Part shown: in pieces, positions 1 to 6,317 of the stretch
Layout of the letters: each line of letters begins with the position of its first letter
Position numbering within the stretch: the first letter of the stretch is position 1
From: Desulfurococcales archaeon
GTDB taxonomy: Archaea; Thermoproteota; Thermoprotei_A; Sulfolobales; Desulfurococcaceae
Assembly (NCBI GenBank): GCA_015521265.1
Contig: WAON01000023.1
Location: 1 to 6,341 of the forward strand
Length of the DNA stretch: 6,341 bases
Direction: 5' to 3'
The notes under the pieces: generated by a model
Seen by the model: only the letters and a program-made list of their open reading frames with translations
Told to the model about the DNA's origin: nothing
Databases searched by the model: none
Program-made: the position numbers and the translations under genes

Positions 1-1
1 A

Positions 2-85
2 TATTGTTATGCAGTTGAAGTCGTCCTTAGATTATTCGGATTGAATATGTGCTTTGCTACAAACATTATATTGCTAGTATACTAG
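2..85 (+). CDS. possible 3' end of a convergent gene (partial)
   Basis: One plus-strand frame is open from the window edge for 27 codons and ends in TAG at 83-85. The peptide is hydrophobic, with a VEVVLRLFGL stretch and a C-terminal ATNIILLVY. Its stop codon overlaps the stop codon of the oppositely oriented threonyl-tRNA synthetase gene. No family can be recognised from so short a piece. A run of this length can be open by chance, and a second plus-strand frame is open until a TGA at 42-44 and could equally be the true gene end. The call rests only on the open frame and on the fact that the minus-strand gene ends here. Confidence 0.25.
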   Translation, partial: YCYAVEVVLRLFGLNMCFATNIILLVY

Positions 86-2046
86 TCTTTATAGTTTATG
101 ATCCATTCTGGAGGCGTGTATGGGATTTTTAATGTTTCTATACTAATGCTTCTAGCGAGGTATTTTGAAAGCTTCATTCTAGTGTCTTCGTATACTAGTT
201 TCTCGAGTTCATTAATTATCCCATCGGCTAGGTCTTCTAGGTTTTCATAGTTTATTGTTGTAATTGTTTCCGAGGTTTCAGTATCCTGTACTTGTATGCT
301 ATGGGATTCTAGTTCCCTGGGGCCGATTACTATTAGGAATGGTGTACCCATTACTAGTGCTCGGTTCTTTAATACCCCTATTCTTCTGAGGCCGGTTGAC
401 GCTACTAGTATTCTAAGCCCCTTCTTCCTAGCATTCTTCTTCAAGCCTTCAAATACGTCGGCGACGCCTGGTTTGTCTAGTAGTTCTTCGTGGAAGACTA
501 TTAGTGCCTGTATGGGTGCTAGTACCGGGTTTATCAGGGATTTGTTCTCTAGGAGTACTCCGATGAATCTTTCGAGGCTTCCGGCTAGTGCGGCGTGTAT
601 TAATACTAGATCCTTTACGCCGGTATCCTCGTCTAGGCCCATGATCCTTGGTAGGGATACGTCTAGCTGTGCTGTGAACAGCCTCAAATACCTTGATCCA
701 CCGGTGTAGAATAAGTCTAGTTTGGGCCCGTAGAATGCTGCTGTTTTATCAACTAGTATGTTTGGCTTAGCGTTCAGGCCCAGTTTTTCAACAATATTCC
801 TAACAACTTCACCGATCAGTCCGGGTTCGAGTACTTCCTCCTCGATACGCATCCATAAAGCCCTAGTATCCAGGCCTAGGTCGGAGAACAAGTATTTACC
901 CGGAGTATTTGGGTCGTGTACTGAGATTATGAATTCTAAATCCTCCATCCTTATACCGAGGAGGCTGTATAGGAACAACGTGTCGCTGATCAATGCTTCG
1001 AGGTACTCCTTAACCCTTGGATATGGTAGTAGTACGTGTATATCATCCTGTGTAAACTGCCGTACACGTATCAGTGGCTCAAGTGTCCCGGTTGGTTCAT
1101 CCCTGAAAACCCTTCCGAACTCGTAGGTTGCTAGGGGGAGTAGATCGCTGGGGTGCGGATAGTGTTTGAGTATCGTCTTCATTAATACTAGGTGGTGTGG
1201 ACAGTTCATCGGTCGGAGAATATACTCGGAGTCCCTACCTGTTACCCTGTACATTCTCGTACTGAAGTGTTTAAGGTGTCCTGTCTCAACGTATAAGTCC
1301 TTCTTAGCTAAAACCGGTGTTTCAACATATAATAAATTGTCGAATCTACGTGTTACTATGAGTAATAGTATTCGGGATAATGCCTCCCTAGTAATGCTTC
1401 CAAGGACATGGGATACTAGCCCCTTCCCAATATACTTGTTATACTCCGGGTGGTTTTTCCTACTCGTTACCGTGAATAGGGTGGAGTTTATCCTGTCTAT
1501 TAGTAGTGGTTTAACTATTTTCTCAGCAGTTAAGCCCTTGATCGATGATAGTATGATTAATCTTATATAATTTGTTGATACAAGACTTTCCGGGTACTCC
1601 AGTGTGTAATGTACTATGTAGTCCCCGATCCTGCTTACTGCTTCACTAATATATCTTGATACCTCGATGATAATTGTTGGTTCACTAATTATTCTAAGCC
1701 TTGGGAGTGTGTATATGATTAAGCCCGTTCCACGATCGATAACGTAGTGTCTGCCCTGCTTCTCCTGGATGATCAGCTCCCGCTGCGGGATAAGCTTCTT
1801 ATCGACGAGTTCCCGGATACTATGCTCTTCCCCAGCTAGTGGTTCCAGTAGTTCTCTAACCTTCCCATCGAGTTCTGCCGGATACCTTACCTCTACTTTA
1901 ACCCTATCCTCACTAATCTCCCTCTCCAATACCGATAGCTTATATGCATCCGGGCCCAGGCCCTTGATCAGTGTGATTAACGGTATTGATGATATCATTA
2001 CTGAGTCTAGGAGTGATCTATCCCTCTCGATAATGCTTGAACCCAA
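82..2046 (-). CDS. thrS: threonyl-tRNA synthetase, catalytic type without editing domain
   Basis: Cytoplasmic class II aminoacyl-tRNA synthetase that charges tRNA-Thr with threonine (654 residues). The catalytic core spans roughly residues 200-500. Motif 1 lies around 235-262 and includes ETGHLKHF. RPMNCPHH is at 278-285, motif 2 at 311-329 (GRVFRDE through RVRQF), and FYGPKLD at 438-444. Motif 3 is GSLERFIG at 489-496. The expected zinc ligands are present as C282, H337 and H484, and R315, D335, Y439 and R493 are kept. The anticodon-binding domain follows at about 505-620 (LAPIQALIV, then MGTPFLIVIGPRE). The first ~195 residues match neither a TGS domain nor the HxxxH editing domain that I can recognise. 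Crenarchaea are known to split catalysis and editing between two ThrRS proteins, so a separate editing protein is inferred. The start is a TTG, 3 bases after the stop of the upstream gene, with GAGGG 8 bases before it. The ATG at codon 17 has no such site. Confidence 0.96.
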   Translation of the reverse strand: MGSSIIERDRSLLDSVMISSIPLITLIKGLGPDAYKLSVLEREISEDRVKVEVRYPAELDGKVRELLEPLAGEEHSIRELVDKKLIPQRELIIQEKQGRHYVIDRGTGLIIYTLPRLRIISEPTIIIEVSRYISEAVSRIGDYIVHYTLEYPESLVSTNYIRLIILSSIKGLTAEKIVKPLLIDRINSTLFTVTSRKNHPEYNKYIGKGLVSHVLGSITREALSRILLLIVTRRFDNLLYVETPVLAKKDLYVETGHLKHFSTRMYRVTGRDSEYILRPMNCPHHLVLMKTILKHYPHPSDLLPLATYEFGRVFRDEPTGTLEPLIRVRQFTQDDIHVLLPYPRVKEYLEALISDTLFLYSLLGIRMEDLEFIISVHDPNTPGKYLFSDLGLDTRALWMRIEEEVLEPGLIGEVVRNIVEKLGLNAKPNILVDKTAAFYGPKLDLFYTGGSRYLRLFTAQLDVSLPRIMGLDEDTGVKDLVLIHAALAGSLERFIGVLLENKSLINPVLAPIQALIVFHEELLDKPGVADVFEGLKKNARKKGLRILVASTGLRRIGVLKNRALVMGTPFLIVIGPRELESHSIQVQDTETSETITTINYENLEDLADGIINELEKLVYEDTRMKLSKYLARSISIETLKIPYTPPEWIINYKD

Positions 2047-2049
2047 TAC

Positions 2050-3498
2050 TTACGCCCTCATATAGAGTTGTTGTAGTGTTAAATTATAAGTTTCCCATCC
2101 AATACTCGATCCATCCATGCCCTGTAGTATGAGTAGCTCCTGGTTGTACTCGTGTCTAAGCCTTGAACCATTAATTGTTTCGAGTAGTATCTTCTCCAGC
2201 TCCCGGTGTATTTCATGCTTGTTCCTGGATGGGTCGATGTAGTAGTCTATGAACCCATTCGGGCCTCCGTATCTCTTCCAAGCGTGTTGATCGGCTGTAA
2301 CCTTGATCGTTGGTACTAGTGAGCCCCAAGGCGTTCCAAGCCCTGTTGTAAAATATATTGCTTGTACACCATGCATAGCCAGTACGTTCCCAGTCATCGG
2401 GTCATAGCCTGCTGATTCAACAAGTACTAGTCCCCTCCTAAAACTCGTTAACCCTACGTGTTCCTCGTAGATCCTCGATGCCTCCCTGAACTTGCTGTTA
2501 TTTATAGCATTGATCAGCCTCCTCCCGTTGCGTAGCATATCCTCGATGCTTATAATCCTAAAACCAGCTGTTCCAAGCCCTTCCTCGATGAAGGGTACTC
2601 GGAGAGTCGTCATTACCTGCTTGATCTCTAGTGTAGCGATACCGCCCCTAATATTACCCGGAGTAGGCTCCGGCTGCTCAGGGGCTTGTTTAAACGTTAG
2701 GCTACGCTTAAACATCTCGATAAGCTTAGACTCAACCCCTTTATCTCCACGGGCAAGCCGTAAAACCTTGTCTGGAACTAGCTCGGAGAACTGTCCTTCA
2801 ACAACTACTAGTCCGTATTCATCGACTAGTTTACCGGCTAGTTCTCCAACGGTCTTATTCGCAATAATGCTTGATGGATTGCTTGCTCCATTGATAACGC
2901 CGATCCTTAGATCTCTTAATACTTCCACATGATCCATTTCCATCGGGGGCTTATTCATTGTTTTCTCGAGTAGTTTGTATAGTAGTTCTATATACCTATC
3001 TTTAATCTTAGAATACTCGTATTCTTCACTACTACAACCCTCCCCCTCTATGTTGCAGTGTGTTATTATGCTTTTCAGTGATGGGTAGCTGTGGGGCTGT
3101 ATCCTCACATATATGATGGGTGTATCGGGCCTCATCCAAGCCGTATATTCTACCTTCTTCTTGAAACCAAAAGCTCCGCATCCCAGTTCAAATACTATTA
3201 TACCGCCGAATACAGGGTTTTGGAGGAGTAGTAGTAGACTGGTTTCTACAAGTATTCTCTCAGGGCCGATGTGTGTGCAGCCGTAGCCGTGGCTTAGGAA
3301 TTTTATACGGGTGTTGACTGTTGATCCACTCCGTGGTTTTACATGGTACTTCATGAGTAGGCCGTCCATAGTGTATCCGTAGGCTATTGGTGCAACGCAT
3401 TCAACGATTGGTAAAACTATTATATCATTCCTAATTCCCGGTATAACGTGTTCCCGGATTCCAATCCTGTATCTTCTAGGGTAGACTCTTAGATTCAT
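2050..3498 (-). CDS. divergent UxaA/GarD-family protein (altronate/galactarate dehydratase superfamily, large-subunit type)
   Basis: A 482-residue protein that follows the UxaA/GarD C-terminal region block by block. GIRNDIIVLPIVECVAPIA (21-39) corresponds to the family's GxRNxxxVLPTVGCxN. HGYGC (70-74) and NPVFGGIIVFELGCG (94-108) correspond to the next two cysteine blocks. NGASNPSSIIANKTVG (203-218) corresponds to CGGSDxxSGxTANPxxG. GNIRGGIATLEIK (281-293) and FTTGLGTPWGSLVPTIKV (383-400) complete the match. Known members dehydrate sugar acids such as altronate and galactarate or cleave sulfolactate. The three N-terminal cysteines (C34, C74, C107) are kept. The usually strict CGGSD block is degraded: Cys to N203, Asp to N207, Pro to K215, and one residue shorter. 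There is no fused SAF domain. The start is ATG with GTGATC 4 bases upstream, overlapping the stop of the preceding gene. Family membership is strong, but activity and substrate are unknown. Confidence 0.8.
   Translation of the reverse strand: MNLRVYPRRYRIGIREHVIPGIRNDIIVLPIVECVAPIAYGYTMDGLLMKYHVKPRSGSTVNTRIKFLSHGYGCTHIGPERILVETSLLLLLQNPVFGGIIVFELGCGAFGFKKKVEYTAWMRPDTPIIYVRIQPHSYPSLKSIITHCNIEGEGCSSEEYEYSKIKDRYIELLYKLLEKTMNKPPMEMDHVEVLRDLRIGVINGASNPSSIIANKTVGELAGKLVDEYGLVVVEGQFSELVPDKVLRLARGDKGVESKLIEMFKRSLTFKQAPEQPEPTPGNIRGGIATLEIKQVMTTLRVPFIEEGLGTAGFRIISIEDMLRNGRRLINAINNSKFREASRIYEEHVGLTSFRRGLVLVESAGYDPMTGNVLAMHGVQAIYFTTGLGTPWGSLVPTIKVTADQHAWKRYGGPNGFIDYYIDPSRNKHEIHRELEKILLETINGSRLRHEYNQELLILQGMDGSSIGWETYNLTLQQLYMRA
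2055..2059 (-). promoter_or_regulatory. Shine-Dalgarno site that supports the TTG start of thrS
   Basis: GAGGG on the minus strand lies within ATGAGGGCG, the last codons of the upstream UxaA/GarD-like gene, and ends 8 bases before the TTG at 2046. The TGAGG core matches the complement of the archaeal 16S rRNA 3' tail. This favours the TTG over the ATG at codon 17, whose nearest purine-rich stretch is more than 20 bases upstream. It implies that the ribosome binds thrS inside the end of the preceding gene, which fits translational coupling. Confidence 0.6.
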
Positions 3499-3507
3499 GT
3501 GAGATCA

Positions 3508-4092
3508 CTATCCGTAACCTGTTAATTTGTATAGGTAGGCTAGGTAGGGGATTAATTCGGGCGTGTAGGCGTAGATGCCTGAAAGCCCGGAAGGGCTTGG
3601 CGGTGATACTATGTTACCTATAAACCGAGGGGTACCTGCTTCCAACGGGTCTACTCCCAATTGTTTCCTCGAAGCCTCCCTGTCTATGAATACTGGCTTA
3701 CTGCTTCCCGGCTGTATACAGCCGATCAGGTCGCCGATCACTTTAAGCTCCACGCATTGGAAAGGGTATTCTTCATAGCCGCTTCTACCAAGTAGTTCGA
3801 TTGATCTGCTCCAGAGCATTTCCCAGCTTGACGGTATCAGTTCAGCATATACTAGTGGAGAACCCCTAGGGATCGGTGTAACAGCGTAGCCCACGATCTC
3901 GCCGTTTAAGAAGACGGGGTTATTCTGCTCGATATCCATTCGGGCGAATAGGAAGTATAATAGTTTATCATACACTTGATCATCCAGGGCGGAGTCGAGG
4001 AGGACAGTCGATCCACCGCCGGATTCCCCCGGGACTAGTAAGCCTGCATTATCCGTTTTCTTCAACAAGTACAACAGTATCTTCTTAGCCAT
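3508..4092 (-). CDS. hypothetical protein with possible divergent SAF-like segment
   Basis: A 194-residue soluble protein with no signal peptide or membrane segment. I do not recognise it as a whole. Residues 40-84 resemble the second half of an SAF domain as found in UxaA/GarD small subunits: YDKLLYFLFARMDI, a short gap, then NGEIVGYAVTPIPRG (63-77). This parallels the family's GHKxAxxxI and YGExIGxAxxxIxxG motifs. The terminal HxHN of true SAF subunits is replaced by VYAEL. The rest (90-194), with CVELKVIGDLIGCIQPG and a Tyr-rich end, matches nothing I know. It is the first gene of the operon and ends 9 bases before the UxaA/GarD-like large-subunit gene, which makes a partner role plausible. 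The SAF relation is by eye and needs a profile comparison. That the gene is real is well supported by its promoter, spacing and full-length frame. Confidence 0.85.
   Translation of the reverse strand: MAKKILLYLLKKTDNAGLLVPGESGGGSTVLLDSALDDQVYDKLLYFLFARMDIEQNNPVFLNGEIVGYAVTPIPRGSPLVYAELIPSSWEMLWSRSIELLGRSGYEEYPFQCVELKVIGDLIGCIQPGSSKPVFIDREASRKQLGVDPLEAGTPRFIGNIVSPPSPSGLSGIYAYTPELIPYLAYLYKLTGYG
3709..3724. repeat. 16-base perfect palindrome within coding sequence
   Basis: CGGCTGTATACAGCCG reads identically on both strands. It lies inside the 194-residue gene, where it encodes the GCIQP part of its second half. It could form a small hairpin in mRNA or be a protein-binding site, but codon content alone could also produce it. 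Confidence 0.4.
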
Positions 4093-4135
4093 AACTAATC
4101 AACCACATTAATTCCAGAGGCGGAGAGGGGTACAT

Positions 4136-4146
4136 GTTTAAATAAT
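4136..4146 (-). promoter_or_regulatory. TATA-like promoter of the SAF-like/UxaA-like/thrS operon
   Basis: The minus strand reads ATTATTTAAAC in the 80-base gap between the methyltransferase stop and the ATG at 4092. TTTAAA is a good crenarchaeal TATA core. At the usual archaeal spacing of about 25 bases, transcription would start near 4113, giving a leader of about 20 bases. That leader holds only a weak GGTTGAT as a possible ribosome-binding site. The three genes downstream have gaps of 9 and 3 bases and no further promoter-like element, so they probably form one transcript. Confidence 0.5.
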
Positions 4147-4172
4147 CAGGGTTCCCAGTTATTAATTGAATC

Positions 4173-4853
4173 CTACTCTTTAACTGCTACAGCGTAGAGG
4201 TTTTTATAGGGTTTAAAGAGTTTCCTCCTAGGATAATATGCTCCACTATCAATAATCCTACAGCCGCTACTCGAGGCATCGCTTAGTAGTTCCTTCATCC
4301 TGTATAAGTGGTAGAACCTCCTACCGTGCTTATCCTGCATTATTATATCTCCAAATTCCCAGTTTGAGAGGAGTGATCGGATTAGTGAGGTGATCAATTC
4401 TCTGATGAAGCCTAACTGTAGCAGAGCCCATACCAAGACTACTAAGTGCCCACCCCTTCTAAGATATCTGCAGGCTTGCCTAATTACCAGCCTCCTATAC
4501 TCCCTTCCGGGTATATTGTGTATTGTTGAATATAGGAGTACTGTGTCGAAGCTCTCCTCTCTGAATAATTGATCCCTTATATCGCCGCATACAGCTATGA
4601 CTCTAGGGTTATTGGCTCGTACAGCTTCCCCCAGCGGTTTATCTGCTAAATCTACTAGTACTAACCTATTGATCAAGCCTTCGGCTAGTAGTCTACGCGA
4701 AGTATAGCCTGCTCCCGATCCAAGGTCTACGGTATCTCCCCTAACGTATTTCTCCAGTAATCCTATCCTCCACCCGCTCCGACGATAACCAGCCCCCTTC
4801 TCCTGGAACCATCCTATTGTTTCATCTAGTAGTTTCTCCCGTTTACTACTCAT
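4173..4853 (-). CDS. Trm9/ALKBH8-like SAM-dependent methyltransferase
   Basis: Class I Rossmann-fold methyltransferase of 226 residues. Motif I is VDLGSGAGY (42-50). The acidic end of strand 2 is D68 in LVLVDLA, followed by CGDIRD (89-94). SFDTVLLYSTIHNI (101-114) corresponds to the family's DAVxSIAVIHH motif. RRGGHLVVLVWA (132-143) and RRFYHLYRMKELL (178-190) match the hallmark strand-5 VWA and RYYHLY segments of Trm9-like enzymes, which methylate tRNA wobble-uridine side chains together with Trm112. The tRNA role is inferred from these motifs; another RNA or small-molecule substrate is possible. The reading frame extends 13 codons further upstream, to 4892. The start at 4853 is preferred because its ATG forms an ATGA overlap with the stop of the KaiC-like gene and has GGAG 4 bases upstream. 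The two genes are therefore probably translationally coupled. Confidence 0.85.
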   Translation of the reverse strand: MSSKREKLLDETIGWFQEKGAGYRRSGWRIGLLEKYVRGDTVDLGSGAGYTSRRLLAEGLINRLVLVDLADKPLGEAVRANNPRVIAVCGDIRDQLFREESFDTVLLYSTIHNIPGREYRRLVIRQACRYLRRGGHLVVLVWALLQLGFIRELITSLIRSLLSNWEFGDIIMQDKHGRRFYHLYRMKELLSDASSSGCRIIDSGAYYPRRKLFKPYKNLYAVAVKE

Positions 4854-6242
4854 TCTTCTCCACTTATTGCTTTTAGGGATGCCGTGTAGCATTTATCGCT
4901 TACCTGTTCATCCACTATTATCGGCTCCCTACTCTTCCTAACAATTACTAGTTTCCTACTAAACCTACCATCAACTTCGGTATAAATATAATGGATGTAT
5001 ATGTCTGCTAGTGAAGCATTAATACTAGTAAACTCCCTGTTTATCTCGGATCCGAGGCGGAAGTTTATGATCCCCCTCTTCCTTAAATACAATAACTCGT
5101 TCCTAAGGTAATCGATGTATTTCTTGTCTAGGTAGGGATAGTTTGTATCCACACCTAGGAAGAGAACCATGTCCGGATTAATGTTTTCTATATGTTCTAG
5201 TTCTAAACTATATAGCTCATCTAAGCTTAGCGAGGAAGGGTTGAACCCTTGATAGATTATGTTTTTATCGATGAATCCAAGCTTATTCTTTTCGATACCG
5301 GATCTTGTAAGTATGTCGTAGAACATTGATCTAACCTGGCTTGGCGGGTACCAGTAGGATATTACGAGTAATTTGCTATTATTCATCTTAACTATTCCTA
5401 GAATATATATTAGGAGTCTATAGGGTAGCATGCCTACAGGGTATTCTATATAGATCATTTCACCGCCGTATATCTTCCCAATATATTCCTGCATAGGCTT
5501 GCATGGTAAACTGTATTTTCGGGAAAGGGTTAGTGGGGGTATTTCCTCGAGAAGTATTGGTGGATAAATAGTCAATCCACGCCTGGGCCTGATCGAGTAT
5601 GCTATACTACTATATGGAAGATAGGCTCCCTTAGTAATCTTCAACTTGTTGACTACAAACCCCCTCTCTTCTTCCTTTTTCAAAATAATCACTGCATCGG
5701 CTAGAGGTGCTAGGTCTACTAATTCTTCGCTCTCCTTATGCCTTGGGAGGTCTACTAGGAGTATAACATATTTTGAATAGTCATCGATCAACGTTAGCAA
5801 ATTATTATAGTAAGTCATAAGCAATGATTCATCCCCTGAGATAACGCGGTAAAGCGGATTAACTGTGTCGATGATGATCATGTCTATGTTCCGCTGAATA
5901 GAGAGGTTTAGGATATCCTCCATAATCGTTGTGGCCAGGTTTTTATCCCTAACGAATTTATTGTAGCTAACCATTATCTTACCAGTAGCTATCATTTTAT
6001 CGACTTCGAAGCCCTTCATTCTCAGCGTCGATATCTCCCTGTCAAGCCTTCTACCGATCTTAACGTATAGTATCCGGCTGCCCCTTACAGCGTTACTGTA
6101 AGCTATTAGTAGTGCTAATAGGGATTTTCCAGTACCGTGGTGTCCAGCGATTATTACTAGGTTTTTGGGTGTTAAAAGCGTGTTCTAAGAGTTTGTCTAG
6201 AGCTGTAGAGCCAAGAGTGTACTTTTTATTGTTCAAAACCAT
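4850..6242 (-). CDS. KaiC/RadA-like RecA-superfamily ATPase, tandem domains, N-terminus frameshifted
   Basis: From the ATG at 6242 the frame encodes a KaiC-type start (LGSTALDKLLEHAFN), then runs out of frame and stops at 6093-6095 after 49 codons. The rest is open in the +1 frame from 6184 to the TGA at 4850-4852. Joining them with a one-base skip near 6160-6169 gives 463 residues. Domain 1 has Walker A GHHGTGKS (33-40), Walker B MIIIDT (121-126) and the late LADAVIILKKEEERG block (from 180). The catalytic Glu pair after strand 2 is missing (LYVKIGRR). Domain 2 (about 244-445) repeats the pattern with a P-loop lacking GKT (EYPVGMLPYRL, 266-276), PDMVLFLGVDT (356-366) and LADIYIHYIYTEVDGR (from 412). 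The ATG at 6019 is internal, because starting there would delete the P-loop. The role is unknown; relatives act in ATP-dependent signalling or recombination. The gene may be shifted by the ribosome, be a recent pseudogene, or carry a sequencing error. Confidence 0.75.
6157..6187 (-). other. +1 frameshift region in the KaiC-like gene
   Basis: The minus strand reads CCCAAAAACCTAG at 6169-6157. The 5' frame reads ACC CAA AAA CCT AGT, while the frame with the Walker A motif reads CCC AAA AAC CTA GTA. The downstream frame has a TAG at 6185-6187 and no ATG, GTG or TTG between that stop and the P-loop, so it cannot be entered by ordinary initiation with an intact Walker A. Slipping one base forward at the C3A5 run gives FNTKNLVIIAGHHGTGKS or a near variant, a natural KaiC-type strand 1 and P-loop. 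Confidence 0.8.
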
Positions 6243-6270
6243 TTACACCAGTTTGTAGGAATCAGGGCTG

Positions 6271-6280
6271 TATATATTAT
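6271..6280 (-). promoter_or_regulatory. TATA-like promoter of the KaiC-like/methyltransferase unit
   Basis: The minus strand reads ATAATATATA about 29 bases upstream of the ATG at 6242. Standard archaeal spacing puts the transcription start near 6249, so the mRNA would have a very short leader of about 7 bases. A GGTG at 6246-6249, 3 bases before the ATG, may or may not act as a ribosome-binding site. The element supports 6242 as the true gene start, and so supports the frameshift reading. Confidence 0.45.
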
Positions 6281-6317
6281 GTCTTCGGTGTCTAATATAT
6301 TATTTGGACAAAAGATT

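Noticed and set aside
22..81. Small minus-strand frame of 19 codons beginning MFVAKHIF, downstream of thrS
   Set aside because: It is very short, has no ribosome-binding site and matches no known peptide, so it is likely chance.
296..1570. Several plus-strand open frames of 120-137 codons opposite thrS
   Set aside because: They lie antisense to a gene with a full set of ThrRS motifs, are Ser/Thr/Pro-rich as expected of reverse-strand translation, and show no recognisable domains.
1996..1998. ATG at codon 17 of thrS as the start
   Set aside because: It has no ribosome-binding site at a usable distance, whereas the TTG at 2046 has GAGGG 8 bases upstream and directly follows the preceding gene.
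2492..2932. Plus-strand open frame of 146 codons opposite the UxaA/GarD-like gene
   Set aside because: It is antisense to conserved family blocks, and its Ser/Leu-rich composition is typical of a shadow frame.
3221..3238. Repeated TAG/CTA triplets (GGAGGAGTAGTAGTAG)
   Set aside because: They encode a run of leucines in the UxaA/GarD-like protein and are not a separate repeat element.
4854..4892. Longer start (ATG at 4892) for the methyltransferase
   Set aside because: It would overlap the KaiC-like gene by 43 bases. The ATG at 4853 forms a clean ATGA overlap, has GGAG upstream and leaves the whole methyltransferase fold intact.
6017..6019. ATG at 6019 as the start of the KaiC-like protein
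   Set aside because: It would remove the Walker A motif, which lies in the same frame just upstream (GHHGTGKS), together with strands 1 and 2 of the RecA fold.
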